NCBI GenBank assembly: GCA_958298945.1
Contig: OY282607.1
Location: 77,244,868 to 77,308,867, forward strand
DNA length: 64,000 nt
Direction of reading: 5' to 3'
From: Atherix ibis
Lineage: Eukaryota; Arthropoda; Insecta; Diptera; Athericidae
In this document: piece by piece, positions 48,660 through 61,933 of the stretch
How the letters are laid out: every line of letters starts with the position of its first letter
Position numbering within the stretch: the stretch's first letter is position 1
The notes under the pieces: generated by a model
What the model saw: only the letters and a program-made list of their open reading frames with translations
The model's database searches: none
Told to the model about the DNA's origin: nothing
Translations under genes and position numbers: made by a program

Positions 48660-49880
48660 AACACATATTGAGAATTAGCATATCTAATTTGTAGTTTTTT
48701 TACGGGATAATTATTTTATGGATATAGAAGAGCGTCAAAAAAAATAACAAGAAAAAAGAAAAGAAAAAGAACAATTAAAAATGAATTAAGAAAAAAAGAA
48801 AAAAGATTATAATAACGGAAAAAAAACGAATTTTAATTTTTTTTTCAATATAGAAATACAAAATATGTAATCGAAAAAAGTAATTATATTGTACGAATCG
48901 CACTTTCTTTCGCAATCCTACGTACAGCAGGCGATGAGAAACAAAATCATAATAACATACCTAAAACTCAAAACTGAGGGTTTTTTTATGAAAACAGCAA
49001 AAAACTAATCACTCAAGACAAGGACTCAGAAAATAAAATAAAAACAAGAGGCGGTAAAAAAAACGCGAGCGTTCGACGACAATACAGATAATAAAATATA
49101 GTTAAAGATATCAAGTTATCCAATCTAGTATTAAAATACTTGACCTTTGTATATAAATTATGATTGTTTTATCAGAAGTACCATTACCGTGTTCGCTGCC
49201 CATTTTCAATTTTTCCTTTATTAAGGAAAAATTTAATAATAATAAAAGAAAACAAGAAAACATGAGGAATTATTTTATGAAACTTTTTGTAGGGATTGAT
49301 GAAGTCATCTACGCTCATTGATATATTTTGGAGAAGCGAATTTTTGTCATAAAAAAGTATTTTGTAAGGACGCAAGAAACGATTATTTTGATTGAAATGC
49401 ACGTTTTTATAAATTATTTAAACCTAAGGCCATTTATCAACAAATGTAATTTTTGCAAGTAATACCTTAGCGTTTAGCTTGCACACAAAAAATGTGTTTC
49501 CATATTTATGAAAAATTTAGTTTAAGAAAATAATTTGTTGCAGCACAAAAACTTATATTAACACACATATTTGACAAAATTCTCATTCAATAGAAATATG
49601 TGAACATTTAAAGCCAAACACAATCCCGCTGTCGCTGTCAACATTTTAAAACCTTTACAATGTTATACTAATGCACAAAATTCGGGCGCGGACGACAATT
49701 AAAAACTTTTAACGTCGATTTAGATCTTGTGTCGTTTTTTGTTATAATTTCTAGTAATACTGAAATGTATATTCTAAACACCATGACACTGAAGGTCATT
49801 TGGCGACATAGGATATCGGAATAAGGAAATTAAAGTAGAACTGGAAAGGAAAACTGTTTTTTTGGGCTTTAGGGTGAGAC
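48660..49880. other. gene-free stretch, possibly LINE 5' region at its left edge
   Basis: A-rich on the plus strand up to about 49100, then AT-rich, with no coding potential I trust. A short GC-richer patch around 49060-49085 (ACGCGAGCGTTCGACGAC) could be LINE 5'UTR. That is a guess. Confidence 0.35.
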
Positions 49881-49884
49881 CATT

Positions 49885-50210
49885 GCTGTATTCGTTTGGA
49901 CCAATTTTGTTACTGCACTAGTTGTGTATCTGTCATCATCTACTTTACCTCGAATAGAACAGTAATTTTCAGTTGGAGTTACGCATATAATGTACGGTAT
50001 GTGGATTGTAGTTGCTACAGTCAAAATAGATAGATTTGCGGGTTCGTTGGTTATGTTGAAATGTCATATTTTTGTTTTTATTGTTTATGTGTGAATAAAC
50101 TCGGTATTGTCGGTGACTATTGTGAGATTGTATTTTACTGCTGTAAGTGAAATGTTCATTTTATTGAGAGTCTACAGCGCTGTAGCAAAATTGGTCCAAA
50201 CGAATACAGC
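49885..50210. mobile_element. MITE-like element, copy 1
   Basis: Terminal inverted repeats of about 29 bp: GCTGTATTCGTTTGGACCAA at 49885 on, and its near-exact complement ending at 50210. The interior shares long stretches with the copy at 50755-51126 (for example TCATCATCTACTTTACCTCG and TTTGCGGGTTCGTTGGTTAT). GAGAC words just outside both ends suggest the true ends lie a little farther out. No ORF, so non-autonomous. Confidence 0.8.
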
Positions 50211-50754
50211 GTCTCAGTGTGATTCATTTAAATTTTGTCGTTATTCTTGAAATACTGCCATACATTACAGTAGTTTAGCTAAGTGACAGACTTAGATTAT
50301 ATACTACAGGGTGGTCTATCTAGCGGTTGCAAACTAAAAACTTGCATTTTAAAATATAAATATAAAAAAACTAGTGCATATTTTTTCAAATTTATGGTTT
50401 TATTAGAAAGATGGAACCTTGAAATTTAAGAATTAAACACAACTGGCCTTACAGTACTTTAATCAAAATAGATCTTTTTATCGTCGAAAAAGGTCTTGTT
50501 CGAATTTTGCAGTTGTAGTACAAGTACTGCCATACATTTCAGTATTTTGTTATGTGGCAGGATTGTTGTTTGACAGTTGAAATTGAAATAGAAATAAATT
50601 AAGTGAATATATTATTTATAGTTATATTAAAAAATTGAATAAAACATCATTTATAAATAATAAATTCTATTGTAATTGTATTTAATTGGTTGATTCAAAA
50701 GAAATTCGTCAATTTTTGAGCTCAAAACCATACGCATATGATGTTTAGATTATA
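50211..50754. other. spacer between two MITE-like copies
   Basis: AT-rich. It contains two similar words, TACTGCCATACATTACAGTA near 50255 and TACTGCCATACATTTCAGTA near 50530, about 270 bp apart, which hint at another decayed repeat. No gene seen. Confidence 0.4.
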
Positions 50755-51126
50755 TAAGGCGTTTTCCTTTGGACCAATTTTGCTACTAGTCGGTAGTTCT
50801 AGCTGTCATCATCTACTTTACCTCGAACAAATGAGCACAATGAACTGGGAGTTACGCATACAATTTACGTTAGGTGGATTCTAGTTGCTAAAGTGAAAAT
50901 AGATAGTTTTGCGGGTTCGTTGGTTATGTTGAAGAGTCATATTTTTGTCAGCATTGTTTATGTGTGAATAAACTCAGTTTTAATTGTTTATGTGTGAGTA
51001 AACTCAATATTGTTGCTGACTATTTTGAGGTTATGTTTCTACTAGTGTTATAAATTTGGCTTTCCTTTGGTCATCTACTCGCAGCTACCAACTAGTAGCA
51101 AAATTGGTCCAAAGGAAAACCCCTAT
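50755..51126. mobile_element. MITE-like element, copy 2, upstream of Ets97D
   Basis: Terminal inverted repeats of about 40 bp with few mismatches (core GTTTTCCTTTGGACCAATTT and complement), and TATA at both borders as a possible target duplication. The core TTTGGACCAATTTTG is shared with copy 1, but the outermost bases differ between the two copies. The right end is about 180 bp before the Ets97D start codon, so it may lie in the promoter or 5'UTR. Confidence 0.8.
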
Positions 51127-51305
51127 AAGTATACTTGTTTAATCTAAGATCAAAACAAATTAAATTTGTCACTGGTTGACATTTCCATTAACAGGTTATG
51201 TAAGATTGTTTACACATGTTTAAATTAGCAATTCTGGAATATTTGTAGTAAATCAGTAAAAACGTCTTTAAAATTGTATTCTACAAATTATGTTAAATTA
51301 TAAAA

Positions 51306-53106
51306 ATGGAAGCAAACAATATAACTGAGCATTTGTCGGAAAATATAATTACCCGCTTCGAAGACGATGGAGATGATCTAGGTAGTTGGAATAAACTAGT
51401 GAATATTAATTTTGATATTATTGATTTGTGTATATGTATATATTTTTAGGAATTGCAGCTAATAATGAAATATTCCACGATGATAATATCCTTTTAGAAC
51501 AAATAGATGACGACAACGATATGGATGACATAATTATCTTGCATATGGACATCCGGGAACCACTAACAACGTTAAGGTAACAAAAAGATACGGAAAACCA
51601 TATTTAACACAATTTGTAACTTGAATTTTAAGGCATCTTTTGGAACAAAAAATTGGTGTTGATTTAAAAAAGTATAAATTCTGGTTGCAGGATGCTCAAA
51701 TGGTAATTGGTAGTGGTTAATAGCTTAAGTTACATGGCACGGATATTTTTTATTTCAGTTGGAACCACATAAGAATTTGGTTGATCAGTGTGTTAAAGGA
51801 GAAGGATTAATTCAGATAAATGTTCAAATACAGACAATAAGTGAACGAATAAATATTGTAGATGTGCTAAAACCAACAGAAGCGACTTTGAGTAATAGTT
51901 TTCATTATAAATTTGAAATACATATACAATAAATTACATACTTTAGATGCATTAGAAAATGTTTTTAGAAATGAGAACAGAAAAGAAAATATAGAAGCGT
52001 TTGTAGATGAAAATACAAATTCGAATGCCATTTCTGCGGACGAAAGTGACAAAGAAGATCCAGTTAGTTGGGTTGTAGATGCAAAATTCAGAAAAGATCA
52101 ATCGAGATTGAAAATTCCAGATGACCCGCATGAGTGGTAAGTAGAATTCTAATTATTAAAAACACTGATAAAGATTTACGCAAATGTATTTTCTTTATCA
52201 CAGGACAGTAGCACAAGTAAAACATTGGTTGCAATGGGCTGTTCGACAATTCAATTTGGTAAAGCTTCTTTAGACATTGTATATCGAAGATAAAATTGTT
52301 ACTTTTTTAAATATTTTTCCGTTTAAGACACAAATTAAACTAAATGATTGGAGTATAACGGGTAAAGATTTGTGTGAATTAACGCCAGAAGGTAAATAAA
52401 TTGAATCTTATAAATGTTTCAAAATTAATCCATATTTGCTTATAGACTTTAAGCAAAAAGTTCCAAATGACCCTGGAAATGTTTTTTGGACACATTTAGA
52501 ATTATTGCGCAAATATAATTTGGTTGCAATCAAACCTGAATCAGAAGATGGAATTTCACCAACTATTTTGAAAAAAACTCCAAGAAAGCCATTAGGTAAT
52601 AAAAAACAATGTTTTTTAAGCTATATATCTATAGGAAAAGACATATATACAAAATTATTTAAATTAGGAAGTACTCCACCTTGGGAATTTAACTCAAGTC
52701 GCCCCGGCAACAATGGACAAATTCAACTCTGGCAGTTCCTGCTAGATATTTTAACTGACAAAGACCACAAGTCAATTATACAGTGGATAGGTAATGACGG
52801 CGAATTTAAATTGAATGATCCAGAAAAAGTCGCACAACTATGGGGTGAGAGAAAAAATAAACCAACAATGAATTATGAGAAACTGTCAAGAGCACTACGT
52901 TATTACTATGATGGAGATATGATATCGAAAGTTCATGGAAAGAGGTGCAAATATAGATAAAGATATTTTGCCTTTAATTAATAAATATTGATTTTAGGTT
53001 TGTATATAAATTTGTTTGTGATTTAAAACAATTAATCGGATATGATGCAGAAGAACTAGCAATACGTGTTAATGAATGTGAGAAAAATTCATTTCAGTCC
53101 ACATAA
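51306..53106 (+). CDS. Ets97D: Ets97D, GABP-alpha-type ETS transcription factor
   Basis: Nine exons, all GT-AG and phase-consistent: 51306-51381, 51450-51576, 51633-51702, 51759-51891, 51947-52136, 52204-52258, 52328-52391, 52446-52944, 52998-53106 (TAA 53104-53106). They give 440 residues, close to the fly protein. An acidic N-terminal part is followed by the Pointed/SAM domain (about 185-265: [38 protein letters not shown]) and the ETS DNA-binding domain (about 331-415: [45 protein letters not shown]). It should bind GGAA sites as a complex with the Ets97D partner (GABP-beta type). The ATG is the first in-frame Met after the MITE. A 39-nt in-frame segment in exon 8 (52596-52634) has GT...AG ends but is very short for an intron. 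It lies tail-to-tail with Gcn2, 353 bp apart. Confidence 0.95.
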
Positions 53107-53459
53107 AATTAGCAAAAAACTTATAGTTCATTTTGTAAATAATCATTATATAAAAATATAAGTTAACATCAAATTACTTGTTTTAATTAATATGTTCAAT
53201 ACAAATATAGGTTGGTAGCATTCAGAAATATTTAATATTTTCGATGTAACCATGCAACAGAAAAAAAAGAATTTGTATTTATGATAAAAATGCACTAAAA
53301 ACATTTCGACATGTAAAGGTACTGCAATTAAAATTAAGATATGTTACATGACAGATACTATTTAAATTAGGAATACATAAAAACAAAATTATTTTATGAA
53401 TTTATTCAAAATTTTTTGTTCACACTATAAATATTTACAAATCTGATAAAAAAGTTAAC
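53107..53459. other. convergent intergenic gap between Ets97D and Gcn2
   Basis: 353 bp of AT-rich DNA. Both 3'UTRs must share this space, so overlapping antisense 3' ends are possible. I see no further gene. Confidence 0.7.
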
Positions 53460-56400
53460 TTAAATAATTACACGAAAATAAAGATCAGTTATGCTATACA
53501 AGGCCACTATTGGTGTATTTCGCTTCTCGGATACCACATCAACGATTTCATCGAAAATCTCTGAGATATAGCGTTTGTACTTTGGAAATCTAAACCAAAA
53601 CAATAAAATTTACTATATAAAAAATTAACTAAGAAAAATTTGTGGAAAAACCTATCAATAGCATTAGAAATTTCTTTTTCAGTCTCTTTCTTTGTTATCT
53701 CTCTCGGGTTAATGGCACCAACTATGGCATTTACTGCTGACGGTGGTAATTCTACGACAACAATTGTAAAACGTTCTTTTTTCGCAAATTGAACAAGAGT
53801 TGTGGTCATTTGTTGTGTGACCTGTTAATTAAATTATTATCATTTACATAATGTATCAACACATTATTTTTGATTTACTTGATTTTCATATCTTCTTCGC
53901 ATGTTAGCAGTCAATTTCTCATGAGTTAAAAATAAGACCTGTACATTGGGTAATGTTATATTTGTAACGAAATTACCCTTTATACTCATGTTATTGGTAA
54001 CATTTGATAATGACTGTACAGGATATTCATTTGATTGGATATCAGGTTTTAATAATCTTTGAATATACTCCACTAATTCGGTACGAGTAACATGTTTTTC
54101 TTGAAATCGATCCCGTTCCCAAGACCGTACACGTAGAGCACCACCTTCTGCTAACAAAATAACATGAACGGCACCAAGATCTTTCGCCAAATCTTGCGCC
54201 TCTTCAGGTTCATTGGATTCAACTACACCACTACGTATGGCAGCCGACCATAGTAACCGTAATATATGCGTAACATCTTTAAGAGGAGGTCGTGATCCTG
54301 TCACACACACAACTACATCTATTGAGCGGCAATCATCATCATAGCTCGGTCCAAGAGCTGTCACTAACTTATCAAGCGAAAACGAAAATCCTGCCCCACT
54401 TATTTCACGATACGGTATTGATATACCGGCATTTTGCGCTTGTTTTTGAAACTGTGATAACATTGTATCATAGCGCTCCCCAACAGCGAGAACTGAAGGT
54501 CCTAAAGATCTACTTGGCTTTAGATAGCCAAGCATTTGCCATACGACACCACCTTTACTTGCTCTATCATAGCCAATTGGCAGGCCAGGAAAGGCATGAA
54601 TTGGACACTATAAGGAAATTTATATTGTTAATTGAAAATTATATCGTTTATAAAAAAAAATTTTTACCGTTACACCCAAACTCTGCGCCAGAGAAACAAT
54701 TCCCTCCAACTCTCTTATAGCACCTTTGGCAAGCGATGCTGCTTCACCACGGCCACGAATTAATCCTTTCAGTGACGAACCATTTATGCTGCCTCGGGGA
54801 CCACCCAGAGGGAAATCAGTCAATAAAAGGTCTATAAGTGTTGAGGCACTAGATTTAGAGGTTTCCATTATTGTAATTACTGATGAATGCAATTGAAATT
54901 TTGAAAGCCGCCCTTCCATATAGTCTAAAATAGAAGCAAACAGATCGCCGTAATTTTTAATTGGAACGTTGCAATACAAAAGAATCGACCGCAATAGACT
55001 TGTATGATTCATCCTAAAACATATGTTTTTCTGTTTTAAAACCGTTATTTCATTTGTTATTTCGTATGCGATAGAAAGCAATTCTGCATCGACAATATAA
55101 TTTCCCGGATGCGGAGTAATAATATCGAATCCACACTCATAGTGTTGTTTTGGATGAAAATTGAAAACTTTCTTTTCCCGATAGACACGATCTACTGAAT
55201 ATCTACGAATCATATTTATTCCTGACATAGCAATGTGTCGCGCAAACGGAGCCCTCATATCATTCGGTAATATCACAACACTACCCGAATGTGTCATCAG
55301 TTTCACCATATTATTATGACCATAAGTGTTTTTTGAAAATGGTGTCAATAAAGGTGTGGTTACTTCAATAGCACCATGTTTTCGGAATAAATTTATTACT
55401 TTTGCCTGCAAAATATACATTCTTTTATATATCAAAGTATGCAAAAATTGTTTTTCAATTGTACCTTTACATATTCCATAACTGGAGATATTGGCACCAG
55501 ACCTAAATGATAAGTCAGATCGAGAACGGTATCACTCTGCTGAGCTAAACATCGAGCAACTAAGTGTTTATATGCTTTACTCTGAGGATTCGCAAGCGCA
55601 TGTCGTAACATTTCTTGAAGTTCATTTGCTTCCAAATGTGCGGGCGGTACTAAATCAGATGCCAATAGTTCCTCAGCTGTCGGACGTTGTGACGGATCAT
55701 GATTTAATAACCATCGAATTATCTGAACATAAAAAATCCAAAATAGTAAAAGGAAATTGAATTACACATTGAAAAATGTGATCAAAAATATTACCTCTAT
55801 TGTTTTATCATATTTACAATCATTTAACATTTTCTGTGGAATATTAATTGACGGATTACGTAAAGCGACAATAGTTTGCACCCGTTCCATAGCCGTTTCG
55901 AATGGAGAATTGTTCATTTCAAATAATATAATACCCAACGTATACATATCAACCTATACATTTTTTTTATTATCATCTGTAAAACTACAAATAATAGTTA
56001 TATTTATTTACCTTTTGATTATATGTGGATTTTGAAGCATTTCCAGTGAGCTCAGGCGCAACATATAGTGTTGTGCCAACCATACCTGTTCCAGAAATAG
56101 AACTAGCAATATTTGTATTTGTTACGAAATCTAGATAACAAATTAAAATACTTTAAATAATGTTTTCATACATCCTATGATCATTTATAACATACCTTGG
56201 CTTTGTAAAGCAAGAAAACTAGTTGTAGCTAGACCAAAATCTCCAATTTTTATTTGATCACGGGAATCCAAGAAAATATTAAGCGGTTTTAAATCTCTAT
56301 GGATCATTCCTTGCTGATGTATATGTGACAAACCTTCCGCTATTTCTCGAAATAGTCGCCAAAGTCTTTCACTATCTTCATACAAATTATTGTCGATGGC

Positions 56401-59400
56401 AGTTCTGAATACAAAGAAATCAAATGTTTGCTAATTTTCTATAGTAGTTGTATCATTTCCACAACCAACCTCAACGTACATTTTTCACAGAATTCCATTT
56501 GTATGTACATTACTTGAATTGCTGGATGTGGTGATGCTACTGTTTGATTATCTTCCTCCACTTCCTCCTCATCGTTGTTGTATTCTATAATTTCACCATT
56601 GGAGTCTACAAATTCAATACCATCTGAATCAGAGTCACTAACAATTCGTCTAAAATATTTTAAATATATATACTTAAATTTTAATTGAATCACAATGTAT
56701 ACAAACATATAAACATATATTTTTATTTACAAAAAAATTTATAACTATAAAATTATAAACTTTCATTGCTTTAATGAAATATTTCCAAATTGCGAAAAGT
56801 AATAAGTTTTCATATATACATTGTTTTGAATAAAATAATCGGTTATATTTAATTTAAAGATTGGTATATAATCACAATTCCTTAGAATCCAAAAAAATTT
56901 TAAAATTATATACTATATTTATTGAACAATAATAATTATTCAAAATAGAATTATTTGTTAGTCACGAGCAGTTTTCATTTTTCAAACGATTGATGATTTA
57001 TTGAACTTTAATGATATTGAGACGGACAAAAAATACAGATATTTGCTTACACAAAATTTTTCCAATCATTTGAGGAACTACCATCTGAGGAAGGAATGGT
57101 TCTGGTTGGCACAAAACTGTTGTTTGGTTTACGACTATCACAACTTAGAGACCAGTCACTAGCACCGATTTTATCCTATTTTCGAAGTGATTAATTATAT
57201 ATTATTTCCAAGCTTAACCGTATTATATAATTATATTAACCATTTCATAAACATCATCTGCATTTATACTTTCTATCCAACTATTAAAATATCGTACGAC
57301 ATTTTCATGATTTAAACGAGATAGCAACTCAACTTCTCTAGTCATTTTTTTATATAATTGCCGACTTCGAGCTGGCAGTGGTATCCGCTTTATAGCATAT
57401 TCTCTGTTATCTAGTATATTACGTACCTAAATTGTAAATATTTTATTTATTATAATTATGACTAAAAGATATTGTAATTGATAACCTTTAAAACATCACC
57501 ATAAGCTCCTTTTCCCAGCCACTTTAAAACTTCAAATTCGGTACGCAGTCTTGACTGAGTTGTTGGAACCAATAATGGTTGCACAGGAATCTGTGCTTGG
57601 GGTCGGTCAATATTGTAAGTACTTACAGGCATAGAGTGTTTTTTTGTTTCATTAAGTGGCGCTGGACGTAGAAATGGGTGCTCAAGTAAATCGGACGCAG
57701 ATAGTGTACGATCTGACTTACACCTGTAAAAATTTATCCAATTTTTTTATGCAATTCTCGAAATTTTTATTAATTTACTTTTCAACAAAATCGTGCATTT
57801 CCGAATGCAACGTTGGCATAAGTGATTCGATGAACGCACCTAGTGCAGGCAAATCACCTTGATTGGGTTTCTGGCCTCCGATTAGCTCCAAAAGATTAGG
57901 TACAAGTGAAAAGTCTGTACACCGAATTATACCGGTATTATCCATAAATACGGTTGAGTCAAAAAGCTGACTATGAGAAACACCCTTATTATGGAGAAAT
58001 ATTAAAGCTTCCAAGACACCTTTGGCTACCATACTAGCACCTTCAGCACACCATCCAAGTGATGCTGATATGCTCATCACACTTGTACCAAGAACAAAAT
58101 CTTGTACCAAATGAATAACAAGGCCTTCTTTACGCTTTAAGCATAACACGCATTCATATTGAATAAGATTTTTATGATGCAATTGAGATAAATTTGAGAC
58201 GTGCTTTTCAATGCTAGCTATGAGATCTTCGACTTTGTGACCGTTACATTTCGGTTCACTTGACCAAAAACAATTTGATGGGCATTTACCATCAATTTGT
58301 GCATATTTGATATTCCATTCGGTAATATAAAGTAATTGCCCTGTATCTAAATCAATCCCGGAGAAAGCTACGCAACCCTTTTGTGAATGGCCTAAAATAT
58401 TTTAAAACTATTATCTTTTTAATTTAACTTTAAACCACATCAGTTTACCCAAACAGCAACCTTTCTGAATTTTTCTACCCACTTTGGAAAAATATAAGGT
58501 GTCACTATTTCTATGTTCAGCGCATTTATTGGGATACACATGACCACGATAAAATGGAGATGAGTTGTCTGAGCTCTCAGAAGAACTTGTTCGCCTATGT
58601 TTAATATTGTTCGACTCACTAATACTGCGTTTAACTTCACGTCGTTTCGACTCATTCTTCAAAATTTCCTTGCGTTTTTCCACTTCGTCAAGTAAGTTTT
58701 TCCGCGCTTCATTTTCTTTGATTAGTTTTAGATTCAATAATTCTTGTTCTCTTTTATGCTTCTGTTGTAACATTTCATCGTAAAAACTACCTCTAGGTGG
58801 TTTGTTGTGCTTATGCAGAAATGCCTTTAAAAATAGATTTTAGCAAGTCAAACTCAAAAATATACTAAAAATAACCTGTACTGTTTGAGCCAATTCAAAA
58901 ATCATTACTTCTCCCTTTAAATCATTTGCCTGCTTCTGTAATTGTTGAAGTAGTTCATCCATTAGTGTATCCGAAATACCTTTCGTTTCTTCAAAAGTAA
59001 TTTTTGGCACACTACAATATATATTTTAATAAATACCATTTTAAATAATTAATATGTTGATTATTTACTTTTTGGGATATTTATTTGGGCATGTTATATG
59101 TAACTTAGTCCTAACATATGCTTCCTGATCTCCGGACGACCCCTTTTGTGGTGTTAAAAGTATTTTTAAATCTAATGGTTTCCATCCATCAGACATATTT
59201 CTTAAATCTTCAACATCGTTACCAAATATTGACTAAAATGTTGTGAAAACCATCAGAAAATACATATTTCATTAAAAGAAAATTATCTTAACCAAACATT
59301 GTGCGTAGTAAACAAATTGTATTCGAATAGACTATTTTTCTACCTGAATTACTTCAAATTCATTATCCTGTCTGACACGAATTGTTTCTTTTCCAGCCAT
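53460..59400 (-). CDS. Gcn2: Gcn2, eIF2-alpha kinase
   Basis: When amino acids run short, Gcn2 phosphorylates eIF2-alpha, lowering translation and inducing ATF4. Seventeen exons from the ATG at 59400: 59344-59400, 59069-59232, 58876-59011, 58449-58824, 57779-58391, 57486-57723, 57241-57426, 57051-57175, 56470-56649, 56196-56404, 56012-56130, 55795-55953, 55465-55722, 54668-55405, 53879-54607, 53652-53821, 53460-53589 (TAA 53460-53462). They give 1528 residues with all phases consistent; the family is about 1590. Domains: RWD (1-120, GCN1 binding), charged linker (120-245), pseudokinase (about 250-490), kinase from GKGAYGDVLK (about 518) with Lys541 (EYAIK), an acidic insert (about 635-670), HRDLKPLN with Asp729, DFG Asp747 and APEL, then a HisRS-like domain (about 890-1400, with GERYDTML) and a ribosome/dimer C-terminus. 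All catalytic residues are intact. Confidence 0.96.
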
Positions 59401-61933
59401 TTTTAACAAAAAATGTCAAGAGTAATACTCTTAACTCAAGAGACAGCCCTTTTTAAATAAAAAGCCTAACATATTATTTACTTATAAGTACTGTTTATGT
59501 TTTTAACTTTTGTTTTCTTTAAATGCCAAATGGCAGACATTCAGAGTAAGAACTTTAAAAATATTATAACACTGGTAATACCAAAAATGTTCATTTCTAC
59601 TTAATTATACATTTATACTTTTGCAAAAAATACCGCCAAAACCACTTATTTAATATGTATAAAACGGAATATTAAATTAAATGAATAAAAATGGTAATTA
59701 CGAAATTTATAAAAATACATACTTTTAACATAGAAAATATGGAACCGTGTTTAGAGGGAATTCAGTTGAAATGCTTACTAAATGTTATTAAATAAAATGT
59801 AATGTATGTTAAAGAAAACATATATAGATTTGTCATAAAAAGCATAACTATCAAAATAAAAAAATATGCAAAAATATGCTTGCAAATATGTAAGAACTTT
59901 TTTTTAATAAATACTCTATATTCAGATATTACAACGAATTTTTCGATTTTTCAACTTTTCGATTCCTGAAATTACTTCCCGGACAACCCAATACAGACAG
60001 ACAGATATTTGAACTGTGCTACAAACAGGTGCAGCAAAATAATGCAGTTTTAAATATGACGACGTTTTTTCAAAATCCGTATTTAAGGGTGTTTTTAAAA
60101 AAAAATAAAAAATACACATAGGTGTAGGAGAAATAGTTTTATAGTTTTACATCCAAAGGGGGCAGGGGGGTAGCGTTGGTATCCAATTTGAGGAGTAAAA
60201 AATAAAATTAGTTTATTTGGTAAACTGAAAACCAAATAAACTTAACTACGACGTCATACGAACTGGTATATCAATGTTGACTACCTATCGATTTAACCGC
60301 ACCTACCGTTTTATTGTAAAATTATAAATTGAACTATTGTGAATATAGACGGACCGGCTGTACGCCATGCTACAAAAGCAGGTTTCGTATTGGTTATAGA
60401 CACGTGGTGCGTTCTCCGAAGAAAGTCGTAAATATCAGGATACATAACTATTAAATACATTTTGTAAATCATAATTTGAAGAAATCTAATAAGCGGAGAT
60501 ATTTTATTGAAGAAAAGGTAAAAAACGTCGTAGTTTTTAGGAAAAGCATAATTTTCAAATTTGTGTACAACCACAATTATTGTTTTCAAATAAGACCTGT
60601 CTCTAATTGGGGCAATATAAAATGTTGAATAATAAATAAAAATTGTTTTGTGATATAAAACAATTTGAAAAAAAAGAATAATTTTAGATTTTTTTTAAAG
60701 TGAATATAACCTTTTTCGGTATGAAGACGAACGATCCCACTTATCGTCAATGTTCGGACATTAGCTTGCAGACATATTCTCGCGGTCGTGATCAATCGTA
60801 ATCAAAAAAATAAACTAAAACAGCTGTTCAAAATATTTTCGTTTAATCAATTGTTTATTTTTTTTTAATTTTTATTGTACTATGCACAGAAGATAGTTTA
60901 TATTCCATTTGATTTCAGTTGAAGAAAGATTACGCGTCGATTTGGTTTTAAGATTTACGGATATTTTTTGTGCTTTCCACCAACAAGGTATTTCCTCATC
61001 GCCGCATGACACTATTTTTGCATAACATCCTAAAATAGTAACAGATCTTATATATACAATGAACAAAGCGAAGTTTTATTATATATACATTAGAAATATT
61101 TTAGTTAAAAAATATTTTTTAAACTAAATATAAGCTTTTAAATATTCTGATTAAGTAATAAACGATGATTAAATATAACTGACCACGTGTTCAAACGTAA
61201 ACAGTTTTGTGAAGGATCATTTATAATATCAATAATTATATGTTTTGATATTAATTTTAATCTGAAAAATGGGTGATTTTTCGAAATTGCGCAACATATA
61301 TACGTATATATAACCCAAAAAGGACAACCATACGTTCATTATTCGGTAAAATTATTTTGAATATACGCCATCCGAATTAGTTCGCATAAATTGTGCAATA
61401 CGACCTTGATGTCTGTAGGTCTTGAGGGTACTCACGAGGATTTATTAACCAAATGTTCTTTATCATTCTTTAATTTAACTGAATTTTAATTCATAAGGTA
61501 TATATCGCTTATTTTCGGCATATGTATTTTTATGCCAATTACACATTGTCATTCATTGCAACCGGCAAGATATAAAGGTTATGAAATTGTATTATTTGAT
61601 ATAAAAATTTAGATTGGGTTTTCCATAAACAAAGTAGCTAGAAATTAAGTTACATAATAGCGAGTTAGTAAATTATTTGTATACTAAAGCATAATATTAT
61701 TATTAGTGCGAAACAGAAATTTAAATAAATAGTATTTATATATTATAAATAATGATTAATAATATTTATTTATTTTAATAATAGTTTTGATTTTATTTTT
61801 AATTTGGTTATATTACTATTATTTTTATGGCTTTTCTTAAACTTTTTGTATAAAATATATGTATTTCTGTTGAATTTATAGTGGCTTTAATTAACTTCAA
61901 TTTTCCAAAACAACTGTTCAATCTGGAATCAAA
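59401..61933. other. divergent intergenic region between Gcn2 and papi
   Basis: 2.5 kb, AT-rich, with the promoters of both genes expected inside. Visible oddities are a 12-bp perfect hairpin (60210-60242), a G-rich patch GGGGGCAGGGGGG near 60158-60170 in otherwise AT-rich DNA, and GC-richer patches near 60340-60420 and 60720-60800 with no recognised coding content. Open frames here resemble nothing I know. Confidence 0.5.
60210..60242. repeat. perfect 12-bp hairpin, 9-nt loop
   Basis: AGTTTATTTGGT at 60210-60221 pairs exactly with ACCAAATAAACT at 60231-60242. It lies about 0.8 kb upstream of the Gcn2 start codon. Function unknown. Confidence 0.9.

Noticed and set aside
54292..54720. 142-codon plus-strand open frame inside Gcn2
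   Set aside because: Antisense shadow of Gcn2 exons 14-15. No independent motif.
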